Source: Anaerolineales bacterium UBA6128 | GTDB taxonomy: Bacteria; Chloroflexota; Anaerolineae; UBA1429 | Reading direction: 5' to 3' | Assembly (NCBI GenBank): GCA_002423325.1 | Contig: DIVQ01000146.1 | Coordinates: forward strand, 1-29,028 | Length of the DNA stretch: 29,028 nt | Part shown: positions 8,106-15,210 of the stretch, one piece after another | Numbering within the stretch: position 1 is the stretch's first letter | Layout: each line of letters begins with the position of its first letter | Made by a program: the position numbers and the translations under genes | Notes under the pieces: model-generated | Seen by the model: the letters and a program-made list of their open reading frames with translations, nothing else | Databases searched by the model: none | Told to the model about the DNA's origin: nothing

Positions 8106-8528
8106 ATGGATCCGAATGTTGAGCCGGCGCGTAACGATGCGCTACTCTCGATCCTGTCCGAAATATACGCTGAGCTTCGCTCCTATCGAGACAAGGAGTT
8201 CCAGACCTTCCTGTTCGCTTTCCCAGTGATCGGCACGGGGTTCATAGCACAGACGGGCAGGGACCTCGTTCTTCTGTCGGTTCTCACGGCTTTCGCGGGG
8301 GTCGTTGTGTGGTACATTTTACGAAACGACGATCGGATGCAGGAACTTAAGAAGACCATCGTGGACCTTCAGACTGAACTCAAGCTAAGTGAGCATTTGT
8401 GGCGCCTCCGGCCCGAGTCGTGGTGCGCGAAACCGCTGGCAAAACGTCTGGGCACAGTATCGTATCTGGTGCTACTTGTCGCCGAGGTGGTTACGATGTG
8501 GATTAGGGCGTTGGTTCTCGTGCCCTGA
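8106..8528 (+). CDS. Orphan membrane protein with coiled-coil segment
   Basis: I do not recognise this 140-residue protein. It has a polar N-terminus, two closely spaced hydrophobic segments (about 33-50 and 53-71), a charged, probably helical stretch (NDDRMQELKKTIVDLQTELK, about 74-93), and a third hydrophobic segment near the C-terminus (about 117-137). AAGGAGG sits 6 bases before the ATG, so translation is likely. Codon choice differs from the neighbours: ATA, TTA, CTA, CGA, AGG, AGT and ATT codons occur, which are rare in surrounding genes, and the local GC is visibly lower. This hints at recent acquisition. It stands alone between two metabolic genes and no function can be assigned. Confidence 0.65.
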   Translation: MDPNVEPARNDALLSILSEIYAELRSYRDKEFQTFLFAFPVIGTGFIAQTGRDLVLLSVLTAFAGVVVWYILRNDDRMQELKKTIVDLQTELKLSEHLWRLRPESWCAKPLAKRLGTVSYLVLLVAEVVTMWIRALVLVP

Positions 8529-8547
8529 TCCGCTATGCTGATATACT
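8511..8547 (+). promoter_or_regulatory. Candidate promoter of the enolase-superfamily gene
   Basis: Two overlapping options are visible. One is TTGGTT (8511-8516), 17 bases, TATGCT (8534-8539). The other is an extended -10, TG-A-TATACT (8539-8547), without a good -35. Both would start transcription just before the AGGAG (8556-8560) of the downstream gene. Confidence 0.5.
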
Positions 8548-8566
8548 TTCCTTATAGGAGCATGGA

Positions 8567-9928
8567 ATGGCAACGATCCAGTCGCACGACGAGGCACTGA
8601 ACACCGTCAACACCTACTCGTCGCCCTCCGAACTGCGCATCACCGACATCCGAATCACTACCGTCAAGGGCGCACCGATGACGTGCCCGCTCATCAAGGT
8701 CTACACAAACCAGGGACTGGTCGGCTACGGCGAGGTGCGCGACGGGTCCAGCAAGACCTACGCCCTGTTCCTCAAGAACCGCCTGCTGGGCGAGAACCCC
8801 TGCCAGGTGGACAGACTTTTCCGCCGCATCAAGCAGTTCGGGCACCACGGACGTCAGGGCGGCGGCGTGAGCGGCATCGAGGTGGCCCTGTGGGACCTGG
8901 CGGGCAAAGCGTACGGCGTCCCCATCTACCAGATGTTGGGCGGCAAGTTCCGCGATCAGGTGCGCGTCTATTGCGACACCGACATGCACGGCAAGCCCGA
9001 CGGCAAGGCCATGGGCAAGGCACTCAAGGAACGCATGGCCAAGGGCTTTACCTTCCTCAAGATGGACGTTGGCGTCTGGCCTCTCATCGGCACACCGGGC
9101 GCACTGACGGCGCCGCTCGGATTCCTGGAGCAGATGCAGGCGCCCCAACCAAACTCGGACGATCCCTGGGCCGGGCTGAACGCCCGCAACCGGCACTATG
9201 ACCTCTACAACATCCCGCACTCGTTCACCGGCGTGCGTGTGTCTGAAAAGGGCCTGGACCTGTTGGCGGAGTACGTGGCCGACGTGCGCTCGGTAATCGG
9301 CAACGACGTGCCCCTGGCCGCCGACCACTTTGGGCACATCGGCCTGGGCGAGTGCATCAAGATCGCGCAGCGCTTGGACCCCTTCAACTTGGCTTGGTAC
9401 GAGGATATGCTGCCCTGGCAGCTCACCGACCAGTACGTCCAGCTTGCGCGCTCCTGTCACACGCCCATTTGCACGGGCGAGGATACCTACCTCAAGGAGG
9501 GCTTCAGGCCGCTGCTCGAATCTGGCGGCGTCGCCGTGATCCATCCGGACCTGTTGACGGCGGGTGGCATCCTGGAGATGAAAAAGATCGCCGACATGGC
9601 GCAGGAGCACAGCGTCGCCATGGCCATGCACATGGCCGAGTCTCCCATCGGCTGTCTGGCCTGCGTGCACGCGGCGGCTGCCAGCGAGAACTTTTTGGCC
9701 CTCGAGAACCACTCTGTCGACGTGCCCTGGTGGGATGACCTCGTCATCGGCCCCAGCAAGCCGATTATCCAGCACGGCTTCATCCCGGTGCCCGACGGGC
9801 CCGGCCTCGGCATCGAGTCGCTCAACGAGGAGGTCATCGCCGCGCACGTCGATCCCGCGGATCCCGAGCTCTGGGCGCCCACAACAGAGTGGGACCACGA
9901 GTACTGCCACGATCGCCTCTGGAGCTGA
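8567..9928 (+). CDS. Enolase-superfamily (mandelate racemase subgroup) sugar-acid dehydratase candidate
   Basis: This is a 453-residue (beta/alpha)7beta-barrel enzyme that would abstract a proton alpha to a carboxylate, using Mg(II). The metal ligands are visible as D253 (AADHFG), E279 (WYEDM) and E305 (TGEDTY). The His-Asp dyad of the mandelate racemase subgroup is H355 (MAMHMAESP) with D328 (HPDLL). K165 in FLKMDVG lies where the KxK base motif is expected, but the second member is Asp, so the Lys-side base may be absent or altered. The long insert between strands 2 and 3 (about 170-220) and the C-terminal tail resemble mannonate/galactonate-type acid-sugar dehydratases. The exact substrate cannot be told. 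AGGAG precedes the ATG by 6 bases. The gene is apparently monocistronic, ending before a strong inverted repeat. Confidence 0.85.
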   Translation: MATIQSHDEALNTVNTYSSPSELRITDIRITTVKGAPMTCPLIKVYTNQGLVGYGEVRDGSSKTYALFLKNRLLGENPCQVDRLFRRIKQFGHHGRQGGGVSGIEVALWDLAGKAYGVPIYQMLGGKFRDQVRVYCDTDMHGKPDGKAMGKALKERMAKGFTFLKMDVGVWPLIGTPGALTAPLGFLEQMQAPQPNSDDPWAGLNARNRHYDLYNIPHSFTGVRVSEKGLDLLAEYVADVRSVIGNDVPLAADHFGHIGLGECIKIAQRLDPFNLAWYEDMLPWQLTDQYVQLARSCHTPICTGEDTYLKEGFRPLLESGGVAVIHPDLLTAGGILEMKKIADMAQEHSVAMAMHMAESPIGCLACVHAAAASENFLALENHSVDVPWWDDLVIGPSKPIIQHGFIPVPDGPGLGIESLNEEVIAAHVDPADPELWAPTTEWDHEYCHDRLWS

Positions 9929-9960
9929 CCACCGAACACCTCAACCTGCCACCAACCAAA

Positions 9961-10000
9961 GCTGGGCCAAGGCCTTCCTCTCGGAAGCCCTTGGCCCAGC
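9961..10000. terminator. Long inverted repeat between convergent genes, probable bidirectional terminator
   Basis: An 18-bp stem with a single mismatch (GCTGGGCCAAGG, C, CTTCC on the left arm) encloses a TCTC loop. It separates the plus-strand dehydratase gene from the minus-strand ykoC. On the plus strand the tail is CCCGTTGT, which is poor in T. On the minus strand it is followed by TTTGGTT, a better but still weak T tract. Confidence 0.6.
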
Positions 10001-10024
10001 CCCGTTGTGTCGCCCTACACCTTC

Positions 10025-10852
10025 TCAGGCCGGAGGGACAGCCCCAAAACCGGCCAGCAGTCCAAAGTGCGCCAGCCCGAGCAGCACCAGCACCGTGATC
10101 ACGCCCGTTGCGAGCAACATGCTCCAGTCGGCCAGGCCGACCTGCAGTCGCCGGTAATAAGTGCGTTGTGGCAGCGCGCCGAACGCCTTCGAGTCCATCG
10201 CCACGGACACGCGCTCGGCCTTGCGGATGGCGCTCGCCAACAGCGGCAGCGCATAGCGGCGCAACTGCTCCCAGCGCCCGCGCAGCGACTTGTTCTCGCC
10301 AACGCCCCGGATGCGGTGCGCTGCCCGGATCGTCTCCAGTTCGCTTTGCCAGAGCGGCACGAAGCGGTAGGCCACCAGCACGCCATAGCCTAATCGATAG
10401 GGAAAGCGCGCCTGCTGAATCAGGCTGAGCACCAGGTCAGTCGGATCTGTCGTGGTGACCAGCACGACAGAGCACATGCTGATGGCGAGCATGCGCAGCG
10501 TCAGCGTCAGCCCCATGCGCAGTCCCTCGGCCGTAACGCGCGCCGAGCCGATACGCCACAGCACAGTCACGGGCTGGCCCTCCGCTGGCGTGTAGAAAAA
10601 GGCGTTCGCGCTGACAAAACCGATCGCGCCCACCAGCGTCAGAAGCAGCACAAAGCCGGCATAGGCGCGCAGAGGCACCCTGCCAAGCAGCAACTCGGCG
10701 GCCACCACCAGCAGCAGCAGCGCCAACGGCGTCCAGGGGTCATAGGCCAACGTCGCAGCCAGCACCACCAACCCCAGGCTCAGCAGCTTGAGCACCGGAT
10801 TGCGCCGGTGAAGCCAGGAATCAGACTCGTAGTAGCTCAGCAGGCCTTTCAC
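10025..10852 (-). CDS. ykoC: ECF transporter T component for thiamine or its HMP precursor
   Basis: This 275-residue energy-coupling-factor transmembrane protein (EcfT/CbiQ family) couples the ATPase to the substrate-binding subunit. Four or more hydrophobic helices in the first ~120 residues (from VLKLLSLGLVVLAATLAYDP) are followed by the cytoplasmic coupling region with the two short Ala-Arg-type motifs of EcfT proteins, visible around AAHRIRGVG and VAMDSKAFG, then a final membrane helix. The GTG start at 10852 overlaps the ykoD stop in a GTGA arrangement, indicating translational coupling. The frame stays open far upstream inside ykoD, but that extension is not membrane-like. Order, coupling and the upstream TPP riboswitch identify the set as ykoEDC. 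Confidence 0.88.
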   Translation of the reverse strand: MKGLLSYYESDSWLHRRNPVLKLLSLGLVVLAATLAYDPWTPLALLLLVVAAELLLGRVPLRAYAGFVLLLTLVGAIGFVSANAFFYTPAEGQPVTVLWRIGSARVTAEGLRMGLTLTLRMLAISMCSVVLVTTTDPTDLVLSLIQQARFPYRLGYGVLVAYRFVPLWQSELETIRAAHRIRGVGENKSLRGRWEQLRRYALPLLASAIRKAERVSVAMDSKAFGALPQRTYYRRLQVGLADWSMLLATGVITVLVLLGLAHFGLLAGFGAVPPA

Positions 10853-12609
10853 GCGCCCCCCTCCACTACGCCACCCGGCCCAACGCCAAAGCACGGATAC
10901 CAGTCGCGCATCCGGAGGGGCAGCGCGCCATCTGCCGTTCGCACCCCCAGCAGACGCGCCAGAGCGTGCAGCGGCGGCGGCCGCAGCGCCGCTTCTTCCA
11001 GCAGAGCGTGTTGGGCGAACAACGCGGCCGCGCTGCCTGCGAACCGCACCCTTCCGCCCACCAGCACGATGGCGCTCTCCGCATAGTCCGCCACCATCTG
11101 CATATCGTGCGTGATGGTCAGCAACGTCACTCCCTCGCGCTGCAACGCCAGCAACCGCTCCATCAGCGCGTGCGCAGTGTGCCGATCCTGCCCAAAGGTG
11201 GGTTCGTCGAGCACCAACGCCCGTTGTCCCACCGCAAGCATGGTCGCGACGCTCAGTCGCCGCTTCTGTCCCTGACTGAGGCCGAACGGGCTGCACGCGC
11301 GGCACGCATCCAGCCCAAAGGAGCGCAGCAGGCCATCGACGATCTGCGCAATCTCGTCGGGCGCGCGGTCCCGCAGCCGCAGGCTGTAGGCCAGTTCGTC
11401 CTCTACGCGCTGTTCCACAAACTGGTGTTCCGGGTTTTGGAAGACATAGCCCACCCGCGCCGTCAGGTCGGCGGTCGACAGCGTTGTGATATCGTCGTCG
11501 AACAGGTGGACGCGCCCCGGCTCCGGCGCACGAATGCCGACCAGGTACGTCGCCAGCGTCGTCTTGCCCGCCGCGTTGGGGCCAACCAGCGCGCAGAATG
11601 CCCCTCTGGGCACGCGCAACCCCACGTCGTGCAGTACCTCGGGGCCATGCTCGTACCGTGCGCTCAGGTTGCGCACATCCAGCGCCGCCGGTTGGTCGGG
11701 CGCAACGGGCACCGCTCCGTCGGGCAGAATACAGCCGACCTTGAGCAGGGGCCCAAAGGCAGCCGCCGCCTCGCTCACGCTCAGCGGCAGGTCTGGCACG
11801 CGCAACCCGGCAAGGCGCAGTTTGTGCGCCAGCGCCGTTACCTGGGGCAGCCAGATGCCCAGCGCGTCCAGCTCCTGCGTGCGCCGGTCGAGCACCGCGC
11901 GCGGTGCGCCAACCGCCAGCAGGGTCCCCTCCGCGGTCAGCACCAGGACGCGGTCCACCAGGTCGATCAGGTCGTCGAGCACATGCTCAACAATGATCAC
12001 GCTCAGGTCCGGGCGGGTCTGACGCAGCTCACGCAGCAACTGCACAAACTCGAACCGCGCCGCCGGATCCAGGTTCGCGGTAGGCTCATCGAGAAAGAGC
12101 ACGTCAGGATCGCGCGCCAACGCACACGCCAGCGCCAAGCGCTGTTTCTGACCGCCGCTCAGCCGATCAACCCGCTCGCGCTGCCTGTGCCCCAACCCGA
12201 CGGCCTCGAGAGCACGCTCAATCCGGCCGTCCATCTGGTCACGTGGAACGGCCATATTCTCCAGGCCAAAAGCGACTTCATCCTCGACACTCAACATACA
12301 GAACTGCGCCTCAGGATCCTGAAACACCATCCCGATGCGCGCTGTCCGCTCGCCGATGCTCAGCGTCCCCGCATCGACGCCATCGAGCAGCACGGTACCT
12401 TCCATGCGGGCGGGCACCGACTGCGGAATCAGTCCGGCCAGACACAGTCCAAGCGTGCTTTTCCCGCTGCCACTGGGGCCCAACACGAGCAGCACTTCGC
12501 CCGGTCGCACCTCAAAGCTCAGTCCGTCGATGGCGTGTGCGCGCGCGCGCGCGTAGCGCACACGCAGGCCACGCACCTCGACACGTGCGGCCAACGATCG
12601 TGTCTCCAC
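10849..12609 (-). CDS. ykoD: ECF transporter tandem ATPase for thiamine or its HMP precursor
   Basis: The 586-residue protein carries two fused ABC ATPase domains, as in Bacillus YkoD, and powers the importer. Domain 1 has Walker A GPSGSGKST (44-52), signature LSGGQKQR (150-157) and Walker B VLFLDEPT (170-177). Domain 2 has Walker A GPNAAGKTT (343-351), signature LSQGQKRR (444-451) and Walker B LVLDEPT (465-471). Q-loops (VFQDPEAQF and VFQNPEHQF) precede each signature. Both catalytic glutamates are present, so both sites look competent. The start is a GTG at 12609, three bases after the ykoE stop. The stop overlaps the ykoC start. Confidence 0.92.
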   Translation of the reverse strand: METRSLAARVEVRGLRVRYARARAHAIDGLSFEVRPGEVLLVLGPSGSGKSTLGLCLAGLIPQSVPARMEGTVLLDGVDAGTLSIGERTARIGMVFQDPEAQFCMLSVEDEVAFGLENMAVPRDQMDGRIERALEAVGLGHRQRERVDRLSGGQKQRLALACALARDPDVLFLDEPTANLDPAARFEFVQLLRELRQTRPDLSVIIVEHVLDDLIDLVDRVLVLTAEGTLLAVGAPRAVLDRRTQELDALGIWLPQVTALAHKLRLAGLRVPDLPLSVSEAAAAFGPLLKVGCILPDGAVPVAPDQPAALDVRNLSARYEHGPEVLHDVGLRVPRGAFCALVGPNAAGKTTLATYLVGIRAPEPGRVHLFDDDITTLSTADLTARVGYVFQNPEHQFVEQRVEDELAYSLRLRDRAPDEIAQIVDGLLRSFGLDACRACSPFGLSQGQKRRLSVATMLAVGQRALVLDEPTFGQDRHTAHALMERLLALQREGVTLLTITHDMQMVADYAESAIVLVGGRVRFAGSAAALFAQHALLEEAALRPPPLHALARLLGVRTADGALPLRMRDWYPCFGVGPGGVVEGGA

Positions 12610-12612
12610 CCG

Positions 12613-13395
12613 CTAGCGCTCCATCATCTCACGACCCAGCGCCGTGTTGTCCAGAACGCCAGTGCGCGCCAGCGCGTCGCCCAGCCACTTGCCGAGCACG
12701 GCGGAGAGCAGGGCCGCCGACAGCAGCCGTGCAACCAGCATCAGCAGCAAAATGTGTACCGCGAGCGTGCTGTACCAGAAGAAATAGTCCACCACCCAAC
12801 TGCCCAGCGCGGCCGCCGCTGCAGCGATGATCAGCGTGGCGAGGTCATAGTGGCGATAGCCACGTGCCGCGAACACCACTTCCGCCAAGCCGCCCTGGAT
12901 TACGCCGCTGACGAGCACGGTCAGCCCCCACTCTGCACCCAGCAGTGCCGAGATGATAGCGGCCACGACCTCGGCCGCTACGGCCGCGCCTGGCCGGCGC
13001 ACGATGTACGGCACCAGGATCGCGGCCAGGAACCAGAACCCGTAGAACAGATCCTGTATGGCATACCCATAGCCCGGGATCGCCACCTGGGCGAACTCGA
13101 AGGCCTTCCAGACCGTCAAGCCCCAGGCCCAGAAGAGCACGCCCACCACGCCGGCCAACACAGCCGCCAAGACCGACTCCCAGGTGGTCCAGCGGGCCAG
13201 CGCAGCGCCCGATGCCACCGCCGCGCCAGCCCCCACCCCGATTGCGCCGAGTACCACGGCCGTGACGGCCTCCCAACTGACCCAGGCATCCGCTCCCCGG
13301 GTCGCCAGCCAGTAGACCAGCAAGGTGGCGGCCCCGGCCACCAGCCCGGCCCCCACGATGCGCAGCACCGTGGCCCGATTGCGTGTCGCATCCAT
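12613..13395 (-). CDS. ykoE: ECF transporter substrate-binding S component, YkoE family, with N-terminal extension
   Basis: This membrane protein of 260 residues is the specificity subunit for thiamine or the pyrimidine precursor HMP. The YkoE core runs from about residue 69 (WTTWESVLAAVLAGV) to the end and includes WGLTVLVSGVIQGGLAEVVF (about 156-175), typical of the family. The first ~65 residues add two further hydrophobic segments, making it longer than Bacillus YkoE (about 200). The ATG ending at 13395 has GGAGG about 7 bases upstream; the frame continues a further ten codons, but through the ribosome site. Expression is governed by the TPP riboswitch and terminator just upstream, which is the main reason to assign thiamine-related cargo. 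Confidence 0.87.
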   Translation of the reverse strand: MDATRNRATVLRIVGAGLVAGAATLLVYWLATRGADAWVSWEAVTAVVLGAIGVGAGAAVASGAALARWTTWESVLAAVLAGVVGVLFWAWGLTVWKAFEFAQVAIPGYGYAIQDLFYGFWFLAAILVPYIVRRPGAAVAAEVVAAIISALLGAEWGLTVLVSGVIQGGLAEVVFAARGYRHYDLATLIIAAAAAALGSWVVDYFFWYSTLAVHILLLMLVARLLSAALLSAVLGKWLGDALARTGVLDNTALGREMMER

Positions 13396-13423
13396 TACAC
13401 ACCTCCTCTCCCGTCGGGGGAAC

Positions 13424-13492
13424 AAAAAAGCCGCCTCACCTGGCTCGCCGGCCCGTCGAATCTCGACGGGTCGCCAAGGGCAGCAGACGGCT
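13424..13492 (-). terminator. Riboswitch-controlled intrinsic terminator before ykoE
   Basis: On the minus strand AGCCGTC (13492-13486) pairs with GGCGGCT (13435-13429), followed at once by six T (13429-13424). Inside lies a second perfect hairpin, CCCGTCGA / TCGACGGG with a GAT loop. Placed between the TPP aptamer and ykoE, it is the likely expression platform that stops transcription when TPP is abundant. Confidence 0.8.
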
Positions 13493-13505
13493 ACAAAGCG
13501 CGCTG

Positions 13506-13597
13506 TTTCCCTACGCCGGCATTACCCAGGTCAGGTTCTTGGGGTCGAGACCTGCGATGGTCTCCTCTCAGCCGGGAACGCCCAGCTCCCCCTTGTC
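13506..13597 (-). promoter_or_regulatory. TPP riboswitch (THI element)
   Basis: On the minus strand the aptamer shows the conserved landmarks in order: a GGGGGAGC 5' arm, CGGCTGAGAGGAGACC (the CTGAGA pyrimidine-sensing bulge), a P3 hairpin, then GACCC, AAGAACCTGACCTGGGTAAT and GCCGGCGTAGGGA at the 3' end. Length and order match the THI box. It lies between a consensus promoter and ykoE and predicts repression of the importer by thiamine pyrophosphate. Confidence 0.95.
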
Positions 13598-13602
13598 AAA
13601 CG

Positions 13603-13631
13603 AGTATACGCCGGCGCGCGCATGGTGTCAA
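13603..13631 (-). promoter_or_regulatory. Promoter of the TPP riboswitch-ykoEDC transcript
   Basis: Minus strand: perfect -35 TTGACA (13631-13626), 17-base spacer, -10 TATACT (13608-13603). Transcription would start within a few bases of the aptamer's 5' arm. Confidence 0.8.
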
Positions 13632-13662
13632 GCCGCCGCGTGGCGGCCACCTGCACGCGCGG

Positions 13663-13690
13663 TTGACGGCGCCACAGGGCGCGCTATAGT
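13663..13690 (+). promoter_or_regulatory. Promoter of the sugar isomerase-like gene
   Basis: -35 TTGACG (13663-13668), 16 bases, -10 TATAGT (13685-13690), facing away from the ykoE promoter. The 13396-13778 stretch without a gene therefore holds both promoters, the TPP riboswitch and its terminator. Confidence 0.65.
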
Positions 13691-13778
13691 GGCCCTGGCG
13701 TTGCCCGCGCGAGACAACGCCGCCGCCTCTGTCTGGCCAGCGCACACCAGACTGATCCGGATCGTGAAGGAGAAGAGC

Positions 13779-14615
13779 ATGTACCGCACACTCTCGGCTG
13801 GTGCAATCGGTATCAAGGTTCCCTTCGAGGAGGAGGTGACGCTGGCGAGCCGCTACGGCTTTCAGGGCGTGGGGGTCAGCCTGGACGCCCTGAACCGCCT
13901 CGGCCTCGACAAAGTGCGCCGTATCCTGACGCGCCAGTGCGTGATGCCGTCTCACTGTGGCCTGCCCGTCGCCCTCCTCGGCGACCAGGAAGCCTACGAC
14001 AGGCAACTGGCCGCACTGCCGCAGTTCTGCTGGACGATGACCCAACTCGGCGTGGAGCGCATCTGCAGCGGCATCACGCCCTTCAGCGACACGCTGCCAT
14101 TCGACGAGCACTTTGCGCTGTATCGCTCACGGCTCGGGCCGGTGGCCGAGGTGCTGGCCAGCTACAGTCTGCGTCTCGGCTTTGAGTTCATCGCGCCGGC
14201 CACCTACCGCAAGCCGCACAAGTACGCCTTCCTGTACGACATCAACGGCTTCCTCAGCCTCTTCGAGGCCGTCGGAGCACCCAACCTCGGCTTTGTGCTC
14301 GATGCCTGGCACTGGTACGAGGCGCACAACACCCTCGCCGACTTGGACAAGCTCACTGACGACAACGTGCTGATGGTGCATGTCAATGACGCCCCCGCTG
14401 GCATCCTCATCGACGAGCAACAGGATCTGGTCCGCGAGCTGCCGGGGGCCACTGGCGTCATCGACATCGCCGGCTTTATGGGACGCCTCGCCGTCATACG
14501 CTACACTGGGCCGGTGATGGTAGAACCGTTCAACGCGGCGCTCAACGCCCTGCCTCGCCACGAAGCGCTGGTTGCCACCACACGCGCGCTCGATCGCATC
14601 TGGCCCAGCCCGTAG
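13779..14615 (+). CDS. Sugar phosphate isomerase/epimerase-like TIM-barrel protein (AP endonuclease 2 fold)
   Basis: This 278-residue protein of the xylose-isomerase-like TIM-barrel superfamily isomerises or epimerises a sugar, inositol-type or hydroxy-acid substrate using a divalent metal. The four usual metal ligands can be placed at E136 (GFEFIAP), D175 (LDAWHWY), H201 (VHVNDAP) and E249 (VEPFN), with H178 nearby as a substrate contact. The start ATG has AAGGAG 6 bases upstream; the frame is open much further upstream, but that region holds the promoter. It is transcribed alone, divergently from ykoEDC. The gene's substrate is unknown; it could act in catabolism of inositol- or pentose-type sugars, but no partner genes are adjacent. 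Confidence 0.85.
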   Translation: MYRTLSAGAIGIKVPFEEEVTLASRYGFQGVGVSLDALNRLGLDKVRRILTRQCVMPSHCGLPVALLGDQEAYDRQLAALPQFCWTMTQLGVERICSGITPFSDTLPFDEHFALYRSRLGPVAEVLASYSLRLGFEFIAPATYRKPHKYAFLYDINGFLSLFEAVGAPNLGFVLDAWHWYEAHNTLADLDKLTDDNVLMVHVNDAPAGILIDEQQDLVRELPGATGVIDIAGFMGRLAVIRYTGPVMVEPFNAALNALPRHEALVATTRALDRIWPSP

Positions 14616-14633
14616 TGCGTTCAGGCTCTGCGA

Positions 14634-14684
14634 AGAGACCGGAGGACCTAACGGGCTCGCTGCCAGCGGGGACCTCTGGTCTCT
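14634..14684. terminator. Inverted repeat between convergent genes, probable terminator
   Basis: AGAGACCGGAGG (14634-14645) pairs with CCTCTGGTCTCT (14673-14684): 12 bp with one G-T pair, around a smaller GCTCGCTG / CAGCGGGG hairpin. The following GTTCTC is only weakly T-rich. It lies between the isomerase stop and the stop of the opposite-strand VOC gene. Confidence 0.55.
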
Positions 14685-14702
14685 GTTCTCGTGCGTTCGC
14701 GG

Positions 14703-15083
14703 CTACTTCCAGGTGATCGTGGGGCTGCGGAACAGCTCCAGTTCGTTGCCGTCCGGATCGCGGAAGAAGGCCAGCCGAATGTCACCCACGCACTTGGGCT
14801 CGACAAAGAAGGTCACGCCCTTGGCCTTGAGCTCGGCATAGGTCGCATCCACGTCGTCAACTTCGAACGCCAGGTGCATCAGGCCGCAGCCCGGCTTTTC
14901 GGCGCAGGTTGGCGCCGGCCCCTCCATCAACTCGATGGTCGTCCCCCCGATGTCGATAAAGACAATGTCCTTATCCGGAATCGAACCCGCGATCGGAAAG
15001 CCCAGCACCTCAGTATAGAAGGCCTTGGCGCGCGGATAGTCGGGCGTCTTGAGCGCGATGTGATGACTGCGTAGAATGGCCAT
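14703..15083 (-). CDS. VOC-family (glyoxalase/dioxygenase fold) metalloprotein
   Basis: This 126-residue vicinal-oxygen-chelate protein consists of two beta-alpha-beta-beta-beta modules. All four expected metal positions are present: H8 (SHHIALKT), E51 (TTIELME), H70 (LMHLAFEV) and E116 (GNELELF), so it is probably an active glyoxalase I-like, epimerase-like or thiol-transfer-type enzyme rather than a resistance binder. The DPDGNELEL signature is typical of lactoylglutathione-lyase-like members. The start is the ATG ending at 15083, with AGGAG about 11 bases upstream; a longer frame reaches further but lacks a ribosome site. It lies 127 bases downstream of an aldo/keto reductase on the same strand, which would fit a shared role in detoxifying reactive carbonyls such as methylglyoxal (inference). 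Confidence 0.85.
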   Translation of the reverse strand: MAILRSHHIALKTPDYPRAKAFYTEVLGFPIAGSIPDKDIVFIDIGGTTIELMEGPAPTCAEKPGCGLMHLAFEVDDVDATYAELKAKGVTFFVEPKCVGDIRLAFFRDPDGNELELFRSPTITWK

Positions 15084-15210
15084 CTCTTTCAAGCTCCTCT
15101 CGGTTTGAATCTCGTCCTGCGCACGATTTGCCGTGTCAGCCGCAATAGGGATGCAGCGCAACGCAACGCGGGCCAGGTCCAAGAATCACTCTGCCCAGCC
15201 CCTCAGTACG

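Noticed and set aside
10966..13689. A 907-codon open frame on the plus strand opposite ykoEDC
   Set aside because: It runs through ykoD, ykoE and the TPP riboswitch on the other strand, is rich in Arg, Gln and His as shadow frames are, and has no domain.
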